From Sinorhizobium sojae CCBAU 05684 (GTDB taxonomy: Bacteria; Pseudomonadota; Alphaproteobacteria; Rhizobiales; Rhizobiaceae): a stretch of DNA of 64,000 nucleotides. This document shows, one piece after another, positions 8,006-17,051 of the stretch. Below the pieces are notes generated by a model. It searched no databases and had not been told where the DNA came from. It saw only the letters and a program-made list of their open reading frames with translations. Position 1 is the stretch's first letter. Each line of letters begins with the position of its first letter. The position numbers and the translations under genes were made by a program. The DNA is taken from NCBI RefSeq assembly GCF_002288525.1, contig NZ_CP023068.1:1488001-1552000 (forward strand), in the 5' to 3' direction.

Positions 8006-8984
8006 CGATCTTGCCGCGCTTGAACCGGCATTCCTCGCCCGGCTCGATCCGGCCGAATATGGCTGGGACGCAGAGGATCTTGCCCTTGCGCTCGCCGCGG
8101 CCACGCCCGATCTCGCGGCCTATATTCTGGACAATCTTGCGCCTGAAAGCTCTGGCGCGGTGCGCAGCGAGCTTGACGCCCAGCCCGACCCTGATCCGCT
8201 GTCGGCGCTTCGCGCGCAGCAGCGGATCATCAGCGCGCTTTTCTGGGAGTTGATCTATCGCCGCCATCCCGACGCCTATGACGCCTTTGCCGAGATCCAG
8301 GCCTTCCCCTTCCCCGATCTTTTCCCCGCGACGCTGCTGTCCGGCGCGCGCGTGCTCGATGTCGGCTGTGGCACCGGCGCCCTGACCCGCTGGGTTGCCC
8401 GGCATGCGAAAGAGGCAACCGGTGTCGATCCGGTCGCCCCGATGCTCGCGGTCGCGCGCCGCCGTTCCCGCAATGGGGCAAGCTTTCGTCTGGGCCGGTT
8501 TTCGGACTTACCCTTCCCAGCGGACAGTTTCGAAGTCGTCGTCTCCAATATGGCCTTTCAGCCCTTCGAAGACAGCGGCGGCATCAGCGGCCTCAACGAG
8601 ATGCGCCGCGTCCTCGCGCCGGGGGGTGAAATCCAGCTGTCGGCGGGCAGCCGCGCCGCCGATGAGATGCTGAGAGCCGAGGGGTTCGACGTCACTTTCT
8701 TCCCTGGCGCGCTCGGCTGGCACGAAACGCGCGTCGTGATGAATGAGGCCCATCGCGCAATCGTCGCCGAATTGTGTCGCCGTGGCGGTCAGGGCTTTAC
8801 CAGGTTCGAACAAGCCGATGAAATTGCCGGGCTCTTCACCACCGCCAGCTGGTCGGCCGCCCGCACGTTGGATTCGCTGAACGCCCTCTGGGACGGCGAG
8901 CGCCCGACTGCCGAGCTGTTCCAAGGCGACAACCTCTTTCAGCCGCTCGGCATTCCCATCTATCGCTGGAGGTCGCCGTCATGA
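7989..8984 (+). CDS. class I SAM-dependent methyltransferase
   Basis: The protein has 331 residues. ATG 7989 lies inside the end of the preceding gene (17-base overlap). SAM-binding motif I is VLDVGCGTGALTR at about residues 119-131, followed by the acidic post-I residue in EATGVD. Later motifs are LPFPADSFEVVVSNMAFQ and MRRVLAPGGEIQLS. The layout resembles BioC/UbiE-type small-molecule methyltransferases. An N-terminal region of about 110 residues precedes the Rossmann core. It presumably O-, N- or C-methylates the operon product. The stop overlaps the following start by 4 bases. Confidence 0.9.
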   Translation: MTMRFDDLAALEPAFLARLDPAEYGWDAEDLALALAAATPDLAAYILDNLAPESSGAVRSELDAQPDPDPLSALRAQQRIISALFWELIYRRHPDAYDAFAEIQAFPFPDLFPATLLSGARVLDVGCGTGALTRWVARHAKEATGVDPVAPMLAVARRRSRNGASFRLGRFSDLPFPADSFEVVVSNMAFQPFEDSGGISGLNEMRRVLAPGGEIQLSAGSRAADEMLRAEGFDVTFFPGALGWHETRVVMNEAHRAIVAELCRRGGQGFTRFEQADEIAGLFTTASWSAARTLDSLNALWDGERPTAELFQGDNLFQPLGIPIYRWRSPS

Positions 8985-9718
8985 CGCAACCTGTCCTGGC
9001 CGCTGAACTGGACGACTGGTTCACACACCACTTTCTGACGGCCGCGGCAGAGGCCCTTCGGCAACCCGATCCCGAGGATCCGTGGCAGCTTCACATCTTC
9101 GACGATGTGTTGTTGCCAGAGCGCTTTGACGCGCTTCGCGGCTTTCTCGAAGCCGCACGGTTCGAGCCGGTCTATGCGCTGGCCTCGTCGCCCGGCGAGG
9201 GACCCCAGGCGATGCGGGGACAGCCCTGCGACGCGGCGGCCTTTGACGCCGCGCCACTCGATCGGCGGCTTTTCCGGTTCGAGCGCCTGGCCGAGCGGGC
9301 AGAGGATGCCCCCTTCAGCCTGCCCTGGTTTGACTTCGCGCAATTCGTCACCCTGGCCCGTCGGGACGCGTTCGCACGGCTCTTCCGCCCCGAGGGGCCG
9401 CTTCTGGATGAGGTATTTCTGGACGTCCACCGCATGGGTCCGGGTGATTTTCTGCGCGCCCATACCGACAACCATTCGCGCCGCCGCTTCGCCCTGATCC
9501 TCTACCTCAATGCCGATTGGAACTCCGCGCAGGGTGGGCTTTTGCATTTCGGCCGGCCGAACGGACACAAGCGCGTGATAGAGCCGCGACCCAACCGTCT
9601 GGTCGTGTTCGATGTCGGTGCAGATCAGTGGCATGAGGTGCCGGAGCTGCCGTCTTCCAAGGCCGGACCGTGGCGCGCGAGCCTCGGGCTCTGGCTGGGC
9701 GAGACGGGGCCGCTCTGA
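8981..9718 (+). CDS. 2-oxoglutarate/Fe(II)-dependent oxygenase (prolyl-4-hydroxylase-like)
   Basis: This is a 245-residue protein in an ATGA overlap with the methyltransferase gene. The facial triad is visible as H161 and D163 in AHTDNHSRR, and H218 in DQWHEVPEL. R232 in WRASLGLWL is the expected 2-oxoglutarate anchor. The core ALILYLNADW and GGLLHF strands match the double-stranded beta-helix of P4H-type enzymes. It probably hydroxylates or otherwise oxidises the operon product. All catalytic residues are present, so I expect an active enzyme. Confidence 0.9.
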   Translation: MTQPVLAAELDDWFTHHFLTAAAEALRQPDPEDPWQLHIFDDVLLPERFDALRGFLEAARFEPVYALASSPGEGPQAMRGQPCDAAAFDAAPLDRRLFRFERLAERAEDAPFSLPWFDFAQFVTLARRDAFARLFRPEGPLLDEVFLDVHRMGPGDFLRAHTDNHSRRRFALILYLNADWNSAQGGLLHFGRPNGHKRVIEPRPNRLVVFDVGADQWHEVPELPSSKAGPWRASLGLWLGETGPL

Positions 9719-9757
9719 TGCCGGACCGGATGACATCTTGTTGCGAAGGGCACTGAG

Positions 9758-11317
9758 ATGAGGATCGCTCTGCTCAACCCCGCGCCCGAAAGCGCCCATC
9801 CCCTTGGCGTCAGTGGAGAGCCGATGGGCATTCTCGCGCTGGCCTCGGTGCTTCGGGCCGAGGGGCATGAGGTGGCGCTGCGCGATCTTGGCCTTCTGTT
9901 GCCCGATCAGCGGGCGGCGGCGCTGGAAACTGTGCTGGAGGGCGCAGCCCTTGCCGGGATCTCGTTGACCGGAGGGGCGCAGGTTGCCGCGATGACCGAC
10001 ATCGTCGCCGCCATCGACCGGGTCTGCCCGGACGCCTTTGTCCTGGCAGGCGGGGCGCTGCCGACCTTCGCGGCAGAGGCGCTTTTGCGCCAGATCCCGC
10101 GCGTCGACTGTGTCTTACGCGGCGAGGCCGAAGAAGCCCTGCCCGAGCTGATCCGCCATATCGAGGCCGGGACGGACTGGCGGGCCGTCAAGGGCGTGAC
10201 TTGCCTTGTCGAGGGGCAGGCGCGCTCACAGCCTTTGCCGCGGATGGTGCCGGATCTGGACAGCCTGCCCTTTCCCGCCCGCGATCTCTTGCCCGATCTC
10301 GACGCGGTCGGCCTGCAACCGACCCTCATCACCAGCCGTGGCTGCTGGGCGAAATGCACCTTTTGCACCAGCCAGGTCTTTCCCCGGCTTGCCGAGGGCT
10401 CGCTCTGGCGAGGGCAAAGCGCCAAATATGTCCTTGCCGAGCTTGACGCGCTCTGGTCCGATCACGGCGTGTCGAAATTCCGCATCCTCGACGACAATTT
10501 CGTCGGCCCCGGCACGCGCGGGCAAAGGCGCGCCCGCGAGATTTGCGAGGGCATCGAGACGCGCGGCGCGCGCGGCTATCGGTTCTTCGCCGCGATGCGG
10601 GCCGAAGTCATCAATGACGATATCATGGCGCGGCTGTTGGGGGCGGGGATGGACAGGATCTGCATCGGGATGGAGACTTGGTCGCCGTCCCAACTGCGCC
10701 GGCTTGGTAAGAACTCACCGATCGAGGTCAATCACCGCGCGCTGGATGTGCTGATGCGCCACCGGCCCGAAACGATCAACCTTGGCTGCATCCTGTTCGA
10801 TCCCGACACCACGCCCGAAGAGCTGATCGCCAATATCGAACTGATCGCGCAATATGGCGATCTTTATCAGATCAGCCAGCTGACCAGCCGGCTGGATGTG
10901 CTGCCCGGCACACCGGCCGAGCGCGATCTGCAGGCGCGCGGGCGGCTCAAGGGCGCGTGGGATGGCTATCGTTACGACTTCAGCGATGCGCGCGTCGGCT
11001 GGGCCTTCGATCTCTTGACCGGCGCGCTGGCCGATATCGCGAAGTTGGAGCAATATTGCCGCAAAATTGACGCCGAGACACCTGTGCCACGCGACAGCGC
11101 GGCAGAGCTTGGCGGGGCGTTGCATCGCTTCGCGATCGATTTCTTCCGCGAGGTCATCGGCGTCTGCGATGCGCTTTTGCCGGACGAAAGCGCCGCGTGG
11201 CGCGATGAGGCCGACCGGCTGCAGACCCGCGCTAAGGCGATGCGGGACCAGACCATCGGCCGACTGGCCCTGATCGAGATGGCCGCGACGTCCGCGGCGA
11301 CGACGGTGGCGCGGTAG
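9758..11317 (+). CDS. cobalamin-binding radical SAM protein (class B-like), second copy
   Basis: The protein has 519 residues, with ATG 9758 behind the purine run GCGAAGGGCACTGAG. The B12-binding domain comes first (RIALLNPAPESA, LAGISLTGGAQVA, DCVLRGEAEEAL). The radical SAM motif C196, C200 and C203 sits in SRGCWAKCTFC. Conserved FRILDDNFVGPG and RICIGMETW segments follow. It shares this plan with the 4838-6487 protein but the two sequences differ widely, so they probably do separate steps. It is the last gene of the operon, 39 bases after the oxygenase gene. I see no clear terminator after it. Confidence 0.9.
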   Translation: MRIALLNPAPESAHPLGVSGEPMGILALASVLRAEGHEVALRDLGLLLPDQRAAALETVLEGAALAGISLTGGAQVAAMTDIVAAIDRVCPDAFVLAGGALPTFAAEALLRQIPRVDCVLRGEAEEALPELIRHIEAGTDWRAVKGVTCLVEGQARSQPLPRMVPDLDSLPFPARDLLPDLDAVGLQPTLITSRGCWAKCTFCTSQVFPRLAEGSLWRGQSAKYVLAELDALWSDHGVSKFRILDDNFVGPGTRGQRRAREICEGIETRGARGYRFFAAMRAEVINDDIMARLLGAGMDRICIGMETWSPSQLRRLGKNSPIEVNHRALDVLMRHRPETINLGCILFDPDTTPEELIANIELIAQYGDLYQISQLTSRLDVLPGTPAERDLQARGRLKGAWDGYRYDFSDARVGWAFDLLTGALADIAKLEQYCRKIDAETPVPRDSAAELGGALHRFAIDFFREVIGVCDALLPDESAAWRDEADRLQTRAKAMRDQTIGRLALIEMAATSAATTVAR

Positions 11318-11992
11318 CCGTGCATGGCCGCGCGATCGATCGGGCACGGCATCAGGCCGCGGCGCGGGACAGACTGCAGGCTATCGAAGCGGCCGAGCGG
11401 CTGAGGCATCCTGTCATGGATCCCAAATAGGTGTGCCGGATCACGCGATCTCCGCGGGGTTTTGCTACTCGCAACTGATACTGGGGAGGCTGTCCCGAGG
11501 CCCGCACGGGTTGCTCCGGAATGAGGAGGAACAAGGCTTTACTCTTGCAAGGAGTGGCGCGTCACATTGTGGAGCGATCGGATCATCAAGGTGTCGCCAG
11601 CGCCTTGGAACATTTGCGTCATCTTGTCGCCATCGAAGCTGCCTTCGCGGGAGTCAAGGTCTACCATTGTGGGTTTTGCTTTGCCGCTTCAAACCGGAAA
11701 TTGTCATATGTCGGTTTGGTTTAGACGATAAACACCGCACGATTTTCCGCTAACGATTTCAGTGGAGCCACTTTGCCAAGGCGATTGCAGTTCAAACATC
11801 AACGGCAGCTCGGGCAATTTCGGGCCAGCAACGGTCGACGAGCGTTATGTCAAGAACTCGGCCATGCCAGCGTGGCCAAATACCAGCGCCGGCGCGACCG
11901 CTTCCAGATCAACCTCACCAAGGCATCCGGGCTTTGAAAGCCCCTCCCCTTCCTCCGCCCGTGAAAGCGTAACGTCAAAATCGAGGGCCGAG
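11318..11992. other. 675-bp stretch between the operon and the transposon
   Basis: There is no convincing complete gene here apart from a weak 67-codon frame (11521-11724). The plus frame ending at 11938 reads ELGHASVAKYQRRRDRF. It is protein-like and could be the tail of a lost gene truncated upstream. I do not recognise it. The transposon begins at 11993. Confidence 0.4.
11521..11724 (+). CDS. small hypothetical protein
   Basis: This 67-codon frame includes GVARHIVERSDHQGVASALE and AAFAGVKVYHCGFCFA. Its composition is protein-like rather than shadow-like, and no gene competes on the other strand. I do not recognise the family. No good ribosome binding site precedes ATG 11521, so the start may differ or this may be a fragment. 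Confidence 0.35.
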   Translation: MRRNKALLLQGVARHIVERSDHQGVASALEHLRHLVAIEAAFAGVKVYHCGFCFAASNRKLSYVGLV

Positions 11993-12120
11993 TGTCATTT
12001 GCCATTAAATTATGAGATTTCCGCGCCAATGATTTCAATACGTTGCCACGACACTTAATTTGAGAATCGGCCCTAAATTTGAGAATGCGACTTGGTTTTT
12101 GTCACTTAATGTGAGAATCA
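11993..12120 (+). repeat. left-end transposase binding repeats, copy 1
   Basis: After the terminal TGTC the left end carries four spaced versions of a TTAATTTGAGAAT-like word: AATTATGAGAT, TTAATTTGAGAATC, TAAATTTGAGAATG and TTAATGTGAGAATC. Arrays of this kind are bound by TniA/TnsB-type transposases. The right end (15500-15598) has the word once direct and twice inverted, so the ends are asymmetric. Confidence 0.7.
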
Positions 12121-12151
12121 GGCAGTCGAGATAATCGACGGTGTTCCTGCA

Positions 12152-13768
12152 ATGAGTGACCCACTTCCCGATGAAGTCGATGAAGCGCTTTGGGATGAAG
12201 CGTGCCGACGCGCAGACGCGATTCGGGAATTTCTGAAACACCGGACTGGCAAGATGACAGCCGGAGATGTGGCACTGCTTGCGACCGAGCTCGAAGTCAG
12301 TCGAGCGACCGCGTATCGCCTTATCAAGCTGTTTCGAGCCGGTGGCACGGTCATGTCGTTGGTGGATCGCAAGCGCGGTCGACCGCAGGGCCACCGGGTA
12401 CTGGATGACCAGCGGGAAGAGATCATCCGCACGACGATCAACAGATACTACCTGACACGAAACCGGCCGACAGTTTCGCAGCTGGTCCGGGATGTGCAGA
12501 CGAACTGCATGTCGGCCGGGCTCAAGCCGCCGCATCGCCGAACGATCAAGGCTCGTCTCGAGGAGATCGATCTGCAGAAGCGCGCCAAACGACGCGGCGA
12601 AACCGAGATCGTGAAGCAGACACAGGCCGTTCCTGGGGTGTTTGCCGCCTCCCGGCCTTTGCAGGTCGTTCAGGTCGACCATACGAAGGCGGACATCTTT
12701 GTCGTCGACGAGGAGACCCGGCAGCCGATCGGCCGGCCCTGGCTGACACTGGCGATGGATGTCTGCAGCCGCATGGTGACGGGATTTTACCTGACGATGG
12801 ATGCGCCCTCCCGGCTGTCGACCAGTCTGTGCCTGCTGCACTCAGTCTTCGACAAATCGGCCTGGTTGCGGGAGCGCGAGATCACCGAACCTTGGCCCGT
12901 CGCCGGTCTGCCGGAGACGCTGCACGTCGACAACGGCGCCGACTTCAGGAGCCGTGCTTTCAAGAGAGGGTGCCAGGATGCAGGCATTGCGATCGCATGG
13001 CGACCGCCGGCTGAGCCGCGCTTCGGTGGCCATATCGAGCGTCTGATCGGCACCCAGATGGGAAAACTCCACCTGCTGCCCGGCACGACTTTCAGCAGTG
13101 CGCAGGAGCTTGGCGAATACGATTCCAAGCGGCATTCGGCGCTCACTTTGCGCGAACTCGAGCGCTACATCGTCCTCGACATTGTCGGCTCCTATCATCA
13201 GTCGATCCACAGCAGCTTGGGCCGCCCGCCAATTGCCGTCTGGCGGGAGCACGAGGGCGAGATTCCGCTGCGACTGCCGCAGGATCGAATGCGTTTCTGG
13301 CTGGCGTTCCTGCCCGAACAGGAGCGCACATTGCGGCCAAACGGTATTCATCTGTTTGGCCTGCGCTACTGGTCAGCTGCGCTCAGCGCCGACGTCGGTC
13401 GCTCGAACCGTCGCCTGCTCGTCAAATACGACCCTCGGGACATGGCCCGTATCTTCGTACGGCGACCTTCGGGCAATTTCGTGGAAGCCCGCTATGCTGA
13501 TTTGACCCTGCCTTCGGTGACACTTCATGAGGCCGTGGCGGCGCGACGCACACTGCTGGCGAAAGGGCGACAGGAAATCAATACCCGCGCCATCGTCGGC
13601 ACGGCAATCGCGCAGCGCCAACTGGTGGATGCAGCAACCAAGAAGACGGCAGCCGTACGACGCGGCGGTGCAGGAAAGCCAAAAACGAACGTGGATGACC
13701 GCGGATGGGGCTCGCTTCGGGGAATCGACTCCAGCAAACCTGTGCCCTTTGTCGAGGACACGGAGTGA
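12152..13768 (+). CDS. tniA: TniA-like transposase (DDE, Mu C-terminal type)
   Basis: This 538-residue DDE transposase belongs to the TniA/TnsB/MuA group. An N-terminal HTH (VSRATAYRLIKLF, residues about 50-62) precedes a second DNA-binding region. The catalytic acids are visible in VVQVDHTKADI, LHVDNGADF and GGHIERLIG, with about 35 residues between the last two. The C-terminal Mu-type beta domain includes SSLGRPPIAVW and YDPRDMARIFV. It is full length. It catalyses strand transfer of the element ends and should act with TniB. The gene ends 6 bases before tniB. Confidence 0.93.
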   Translation: MSDPLPDEVDEALWDEACRRADAIREFLKHRTGKMTAGDVALLATELEVSRATAYRLIKLFRAGGTVMSLVDRKRGRPQGHRVLDDQREEIIRTTINRYYLTRNRPTVSQLVRDVQTNCMSAGLKPPHRRTIKARLEEIDLQKRAKRRGETEIVKQTQAVPGVFAASRPLQVVQVDHTKADIFVVDEETRQPIGRPWLTLAMDVCSRMVTGFYLTMDAPSRLSTSLCLLHSVFDKSAWLREREITEPWPVAGLPETLHVDNGADFRSRAFKRGCQDAGIAIAWRPPAEPRFGGHIERLIGTQMGKLHLLPGTTFSSAQELGEYDSKRHSALTLRELERYIVLDIVGSYHQSIHSSLGRPPIAVWREHEGEIPLRLPQDRMRFWLAFLPEQERTLRPNGIHLFGLRYWSAALSADVGRSNRRLLVKYDPRDMARIFVRRPSGNFVEARYADLTLPSVTLHEAVAARRTLLAKGRQEINTRAIVGTAIAQRQLVDAATKKTAAVRRGGAGKPKTNVDDRGWGSLRGIDSSKPVPFVEDTE

Positions 13769-13774
13769 GCTGGC

Positions 13775-14656
13775 ATGAACAACGAAATCTCCCACCTGAC
13801 CGCGAGCGCCGCAGCGCTGCTTGCTGAAACGGACGAGCAACGCATTCGTGCGATACGATCGCGCCGCTGGGTGCTCTACCCGCGCGCCAAGCAGGCGCTC
13901 GATCGGCTGAACCGGCTCCTCGATCATCCACGAGGAACGCGGATGCCTTCCGTCGCTATCTATGGCGACAGCGGCATGGGCAAGACGATGATCATGAAGC
14001 GCTTCCGCGACCAGCATCCGCCAACGTTCAATTCGCTGACGGGAACACTGAAGACACCGGTTTTGGCGATGGAGATGACCAGCCGGCCCGGCGAACGGCG
14101 GTTTTACGCCGAACTGCTGACCCTGCTCGGCGCACCCCAGCGGCCGCGGGCCGATATCGCCCAGATGGAGCAGGCTGCATTGCGGATCATGGAAGCGATC
14201 GGCGTGCAGGCGCTGGTGATCGACGAGGTGCACAACATTCTCGCCGGAACCTATCGTGAGCAGCGCATCGTTCTCAACACTCTGCGCTTTCTTAGCAATC
14301 GTCTGCGGATCTCACTCGTTTGCTTCGGCGTCAACGAGGCGCGGGAAGCCATTAGCGGCGACGTGCAACTGGCCCGCCGGTTCGAGCAATTCACGTTGAG
14401 CCGCTGGGCTGCAAACGAACAGTTCGAAACTCTGGTCGTGTCAATCTTGCGCAACACTCCATTGCGGCAGTCCTCGGTGTTAACTGCAAAATCGCTGCGG
14501 CGGATGCTGCAGATCACCGAGGGCATTACCGCCAACATTTTCCACACCATCAACACCCTCGCCATTGAGGCCATCGAAAGCGGACGCGAGCAGATTACCA
14601 ACGAAGCGATCGAGAAGTGGGAGCCGGAGTTTGATGCCGAGGCAGCCTTCGCATGA
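13775..14656 (+). CDS. tniB: TniB-like AAA+ ATPase of transposition
   Basis: This 293-residue AAA+ protein has Walker A GDSGMGKT (residues about 66-73) and Walker B LVIDEVHN. The sensor and arginine regions follow in CFGVNEARE and ARRFEQFTL. Members of this family (TniB, TnsC) bind target DNA in an ATP-dependent way and activate the transposase. The start at ATG 13775 follows the tniA stop. The 3' end overlaps the tniQ start by 23 bases. Confidence 0.92.
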   Translation: MNNEISHLTASAAALLAETDEQRIRAIRSRRWVLYPRAKQALDRLNRLLDHPRGTRMPSVAIYGDSGMGKTMIMKRFRDQHPPTFNSLTGTLKTPVLAMEMTSRPGERRFYAELLTLLGAPQRPRADIAQMEQAALRIMEAIGVQALVIDEVHNILAGTYREQRIVLNTLRFLSNRLRISLVCFGVNEAREAISGDVQLARRFEQFTLSRWAANEQFETLVVSILRNTPLRQSSVLTAKSLRRMLQITEGITANIFHTINTLAIEAIESGREQITNEAIEKWEPEFDAEAAFA

Positions 14657-15515
14657 CGCGGGAACATCCTCGCGGCAATTGCCGGTAATCTTGGCGCCCC
14701 ACGCCGACGAGCTCTTGTCGTCGTGGATCAGCCGGCATGCTTCCTTCTATGCGATCCCGCCACTTGGTATGCTGCGGCATTGTCTTCCCGAGGTGTCGTC
14801 TTTGCGCTCGGCCGATCGCAATCTGACCGCTACTCAGGTCACCCGCCTCGCCGGCATCTTCTCCACCGAACCGGCCACCCTGCGCCGCATGACCTTTTCG
14901 AATGTGGCGCCAGCATCGCGACGCCTGATTGCAGCCAGACCGCTACAGTCCTGTGCCTGTCATTCGGGTGACCACGAACCGAGGCCTCTCCTTCGCAGCC
15001 AGTTTCTCGGCTGGCGCATCACCTGTCCGCTTTGCGGCGACCTGCTCGAGCGCGCAGGAGGGCATGATCGCCCCTCTCCTTTCGACCGCTATAAAGGGGC
15101 CGCGCTCATAGGAGAACGGCTCCTCGACGATGAAGCCGAGCGCGGTATCCGAACCTGGACATCGCCGGCCGAAATCGCGCGCCTTCTGCTGATGCGACGC
15201 GTGCCGAGACCCCTTCCCCGTGAGTACGAACCGTGGCGATTCAGGGTGCTCGGCACAATCATTCCAGATCTCGATGGTGTCGTCGCTACGGAACGGAGGA
15301 ACCTGCCTACTCCAGCAAGTCCGATCCTGCCGCTGCATCTGCGACCTGCTCTGCTGGCAGGAGTAGCTATCGTCGAGCGGGCTGGACCAGAGATGCTCAA
15401 AATGCTGCGTGCGAAAATGATGGGTCAGAACCAAGCACGATTCAGCAGCGCTATCGACGAGATCATGACCCATACATGCCGTTCGGTGGCGTCTTCGCAG
15501 TTGCAGTTAATTTGA
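14634..15515 (+). CDS. tniQ: TniQ-family target-selection protein
   Basis: This 293-residue TniQ/TnsD-type protein starts at ATG 14634 behind GGAG and lies inside the end of tniB. The N-terminal TniQ domain includes HADELLSSWISRHASFY. CPLCGDLLER is one visible part of a zinc motif, and an upstream CxCH (CACHSG) may supply further ligands. It is intact here and frameshifted in copy 2. TniQ proteins help select or recruit the target site. No Cas genes or resolvase are associated with it. Confidence 0.88.
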   Translation: MPRQPSHDAGTSSRQLPVILAPHADELLSSWISRHASFYAIPPLGMLRHCLPEVSSLRSADRNLTATQVTRLAGIFSTEPATLRRMTFSNVAPASRRLIAARPLQSCACHSGDHEPRPLLRSQFLGWRITCPLCGDLLERAGGHDRPSPFDRYKGAALIGERLLDDEAERGIRTWTSPAEIARLLLMRRVPRPLPREYEPWRFRVLGTIIPDLDGVVATERRNLPTPASPILPLHLRPALLAGVAIVERAGPEMLKMLRAKMMGQNQARFSSAIDEIMTHTCRSVASSQLQLI

Positions 15516-15598
15516 GAATCCCGCCCGTCGGATTCTCATCTTTAAATGCCACATCCGGCTGAAACAGCCGCATTCTCACGTTTACGTGCCAAGCGACA

Positions 15599-16130
15599 GA
15601 TCGCCCGCTCGGCGGCGTTGTTGTCGATCTCGAGGTGCCGTCGTCGAGGAAGCGGCAAAGCGACGCGCAGCGGGTAATCGCATAGCGGATCGCCTCCGCC
15701 GTGCTGCTCGAGCGCGGCAGTTCCGTTCATCTTGTCCCACCACCGCCGGAGCGCCTCGATCTTCGGTTTGGCCTGACGCTGGCGGATGGTCTTGCGCCTG
15801 TCCGGCGGCGCTCCGCGGATGGCATTCTCGATGTCGTAGAGTTCGCCGATCCGAACGAGCGTTTCCTCGGCGATCGGATGCGTTCCGGGGCTGGTGGTCA
15901 AATCGTAGAACTTGCGGCGGACATGCGCCCACAGGCCGCCTCCTGGATGGCGGCGGGTTTATCGGGTTGGGTTGCTTCATAGAGGTCGCGGAACCCGGCA
16001 TAGCCATCGGCATGCAAGACGCCCGAGAAGTCTGCGAGGTGGGCTTTCGGATGCTCACCCTTGCGATCCGGACTGTAGAAGTAGGAGACGGCGGGCGGCG
16101 TCTCATCTCCCCAGGGGCGACCATCGCACC
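15599..16130 (-). pseudogene. IS66-family tnpC transposase, internal fragment
   Basis: The minus strand encodes part of an IS66 transposase. One frame gives VSYFYSPDRKGEHPKAHLAD and VLHADGYAGF; after a frameshift the next frame gives RIGELYDIENAIRG and LEIDNNAAERAI. The fragment stops exactly where transposon copy 1 ends, so its C-terminal end was removed by insertion or later rearrangement. The N-terminus and the tnpA/tnpB genes are absent. It differs from the IS66 element at 21.7 kb. Confidence 0.8.
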
Positions 16131-16262
16131 CCGGAACTGATCGGGATCATTTGAGCGCTCGCTTCCCCTCCTCAGGAATTTGTCGCAGGGAACACACCAA
16201 AACGGATTACATTTTGATCATCCGCCCGACAGATTGCATTAATTTGATTTGATTCTTCAGAA

Positions 16263-16472
16263 TCAAACCGACGCCTCATTTATTTTCGCGAGCACATCGT
16301 CGATTAACTCGACGACGTCTTGAATGCTGTTGTTTTTGAAAACGATCCTAGTGCCTTTGCTCAGTGCGCCCGATAGCGATCCCGAACTAGGCACCGGTGC
16401 AAAATGAAGGATTTCCTCAATCCGGATTGCGATGCTCGAATTGTCGGGGCGGGTAAGAGTAACAAAAGCCAT
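16263..16472 (-). CDS. small FlbD-like hypothetical protein
   Basis: This 69-residue protein starts MAFVTLTRPD. I chose ATG 16472 because GGAGTGACC precedes it; a GTG two codons upstream is less likely. The pattern 'hydrophobic strand, TRPDNSSIAIRIEEILHF, GTRIVFKNNSIQDVVE' resembles the small FlbD-like or SpoVT-independent strand-rich family of about 70 residues. The similarity is weak and the function is unknown. A 120-bp gap separates it from the IS66 remnant. Confidence 0.65.
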   Translation of the reverse strand: MAFVTLTRPDNSSIAIRIEEILHFAPVPSSGSLSGALSKGTRIVFKNNSIQDVVELIDDVLAKINEASV

Positions 16473-16499
16473 GGTCACTCCATGCAGATGAACTAGCGC

Positions 16500-17051
16500 T
16501 TTGAAAAAGTGTATGACGTCACGGTTAGCACGGCCGGGTGTAGTTAAACTCCCACCGCTGGGTGCGACATATTGTATGTTCCATTGGCAATTCCAGGTCG
16601 CCTAAAATACCAGAGTTACGGCACATCGTCACATAGTCAATTTGGACTATGAATTGCTGTGGTTAAGTTTCCAGATGTGTCTGTTGCTGTCTCCGTTCGC
16701 GCTGCATCAAGCTCATGACTCGGCATGCGACTCGACTAGGGAGTCCACATCCCGCTTCCGGCGCTCGGCGACGTGGCGGCCTCAGGCCCGGACCGCAACG
16801 TGATCTTGCTGTTCCGCCTCGGTGAGCGCATCATGCGCATCGAACTCACGAAGAGTCTGATCGAAGCTCGCCGACTGGGAGCACTGGCCGTAGGGGACAC
16901 AGTGGGTTGAGACCCACTCGTGCCCTCAGGAAGCGTTCGGCGAGCAAATAACGAAATTGCATACGGCGGCAAACTTAGTCAGACGGAATTCAGTTGACGT
17001 GTGAAGCGACAACGTTGTTCACTTGCTGGTAGTCGTCACGGGGAGGACGCA
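16500..17051. other. 550-bp stretch with one possible gene remnant
   Basis: There is no complete gene here. The plus frame 16742-16911 reads NVILLFRLGERIMRIELTKS and then LIEARRLGALAVGD without a start codon, and may be the tail of a lost gene. An AT-rich stretch lies at 16560-16680. I see nothing else in it. Confidence 0.35.

Larger units (their letters stand above)
11993..15598 (+). mobile_element. TniA/TniB/TniQ transposon, copy 1 (3606 bp)
   Basis: The boundaries are fixed by comparison with the second copy: identity begins at TGTCATTTGCC and ends at GTGCCAAGCGACA in both. The ends are TGT...ACA imperfect inverted repeats. Three genes, tniA, tniB and tniQ, run in the same direction, as in Tn552/Tn5053 relatives, but no resolvase or passenger gene is present. 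The left flank (CCGAG) and right flank (GATCG) do not form a 5-bp target duplication. The right side abuts an IS66 tnpC fragment. Confidence 0.92.

Noticed and set aside
13373-14233. Minus-strand frame of 286 codons opposite tniA/tniB
   Set aside because: It occurs identically in both transposon copies, but only because the plus-strand genes are conserved. It has no ribosome binding site and no recognisable domain.
11993-15598. CRISPR-associated (CAST-like) or Tn7 transposon
   Set aside because: TniA, TniB and TniQ are shared with CAST systems, but no cas gene, guide array or TnsA endonuclease is present in either copy or near it.
11980-15610. 5-bp target duplication flanking transposon copy 1
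   Set aside because: The flanks CCGAG and GATCG do not match each other, and crossing them with the copy 2 flanks (ATGCT, AGCAA) gives no pair either.
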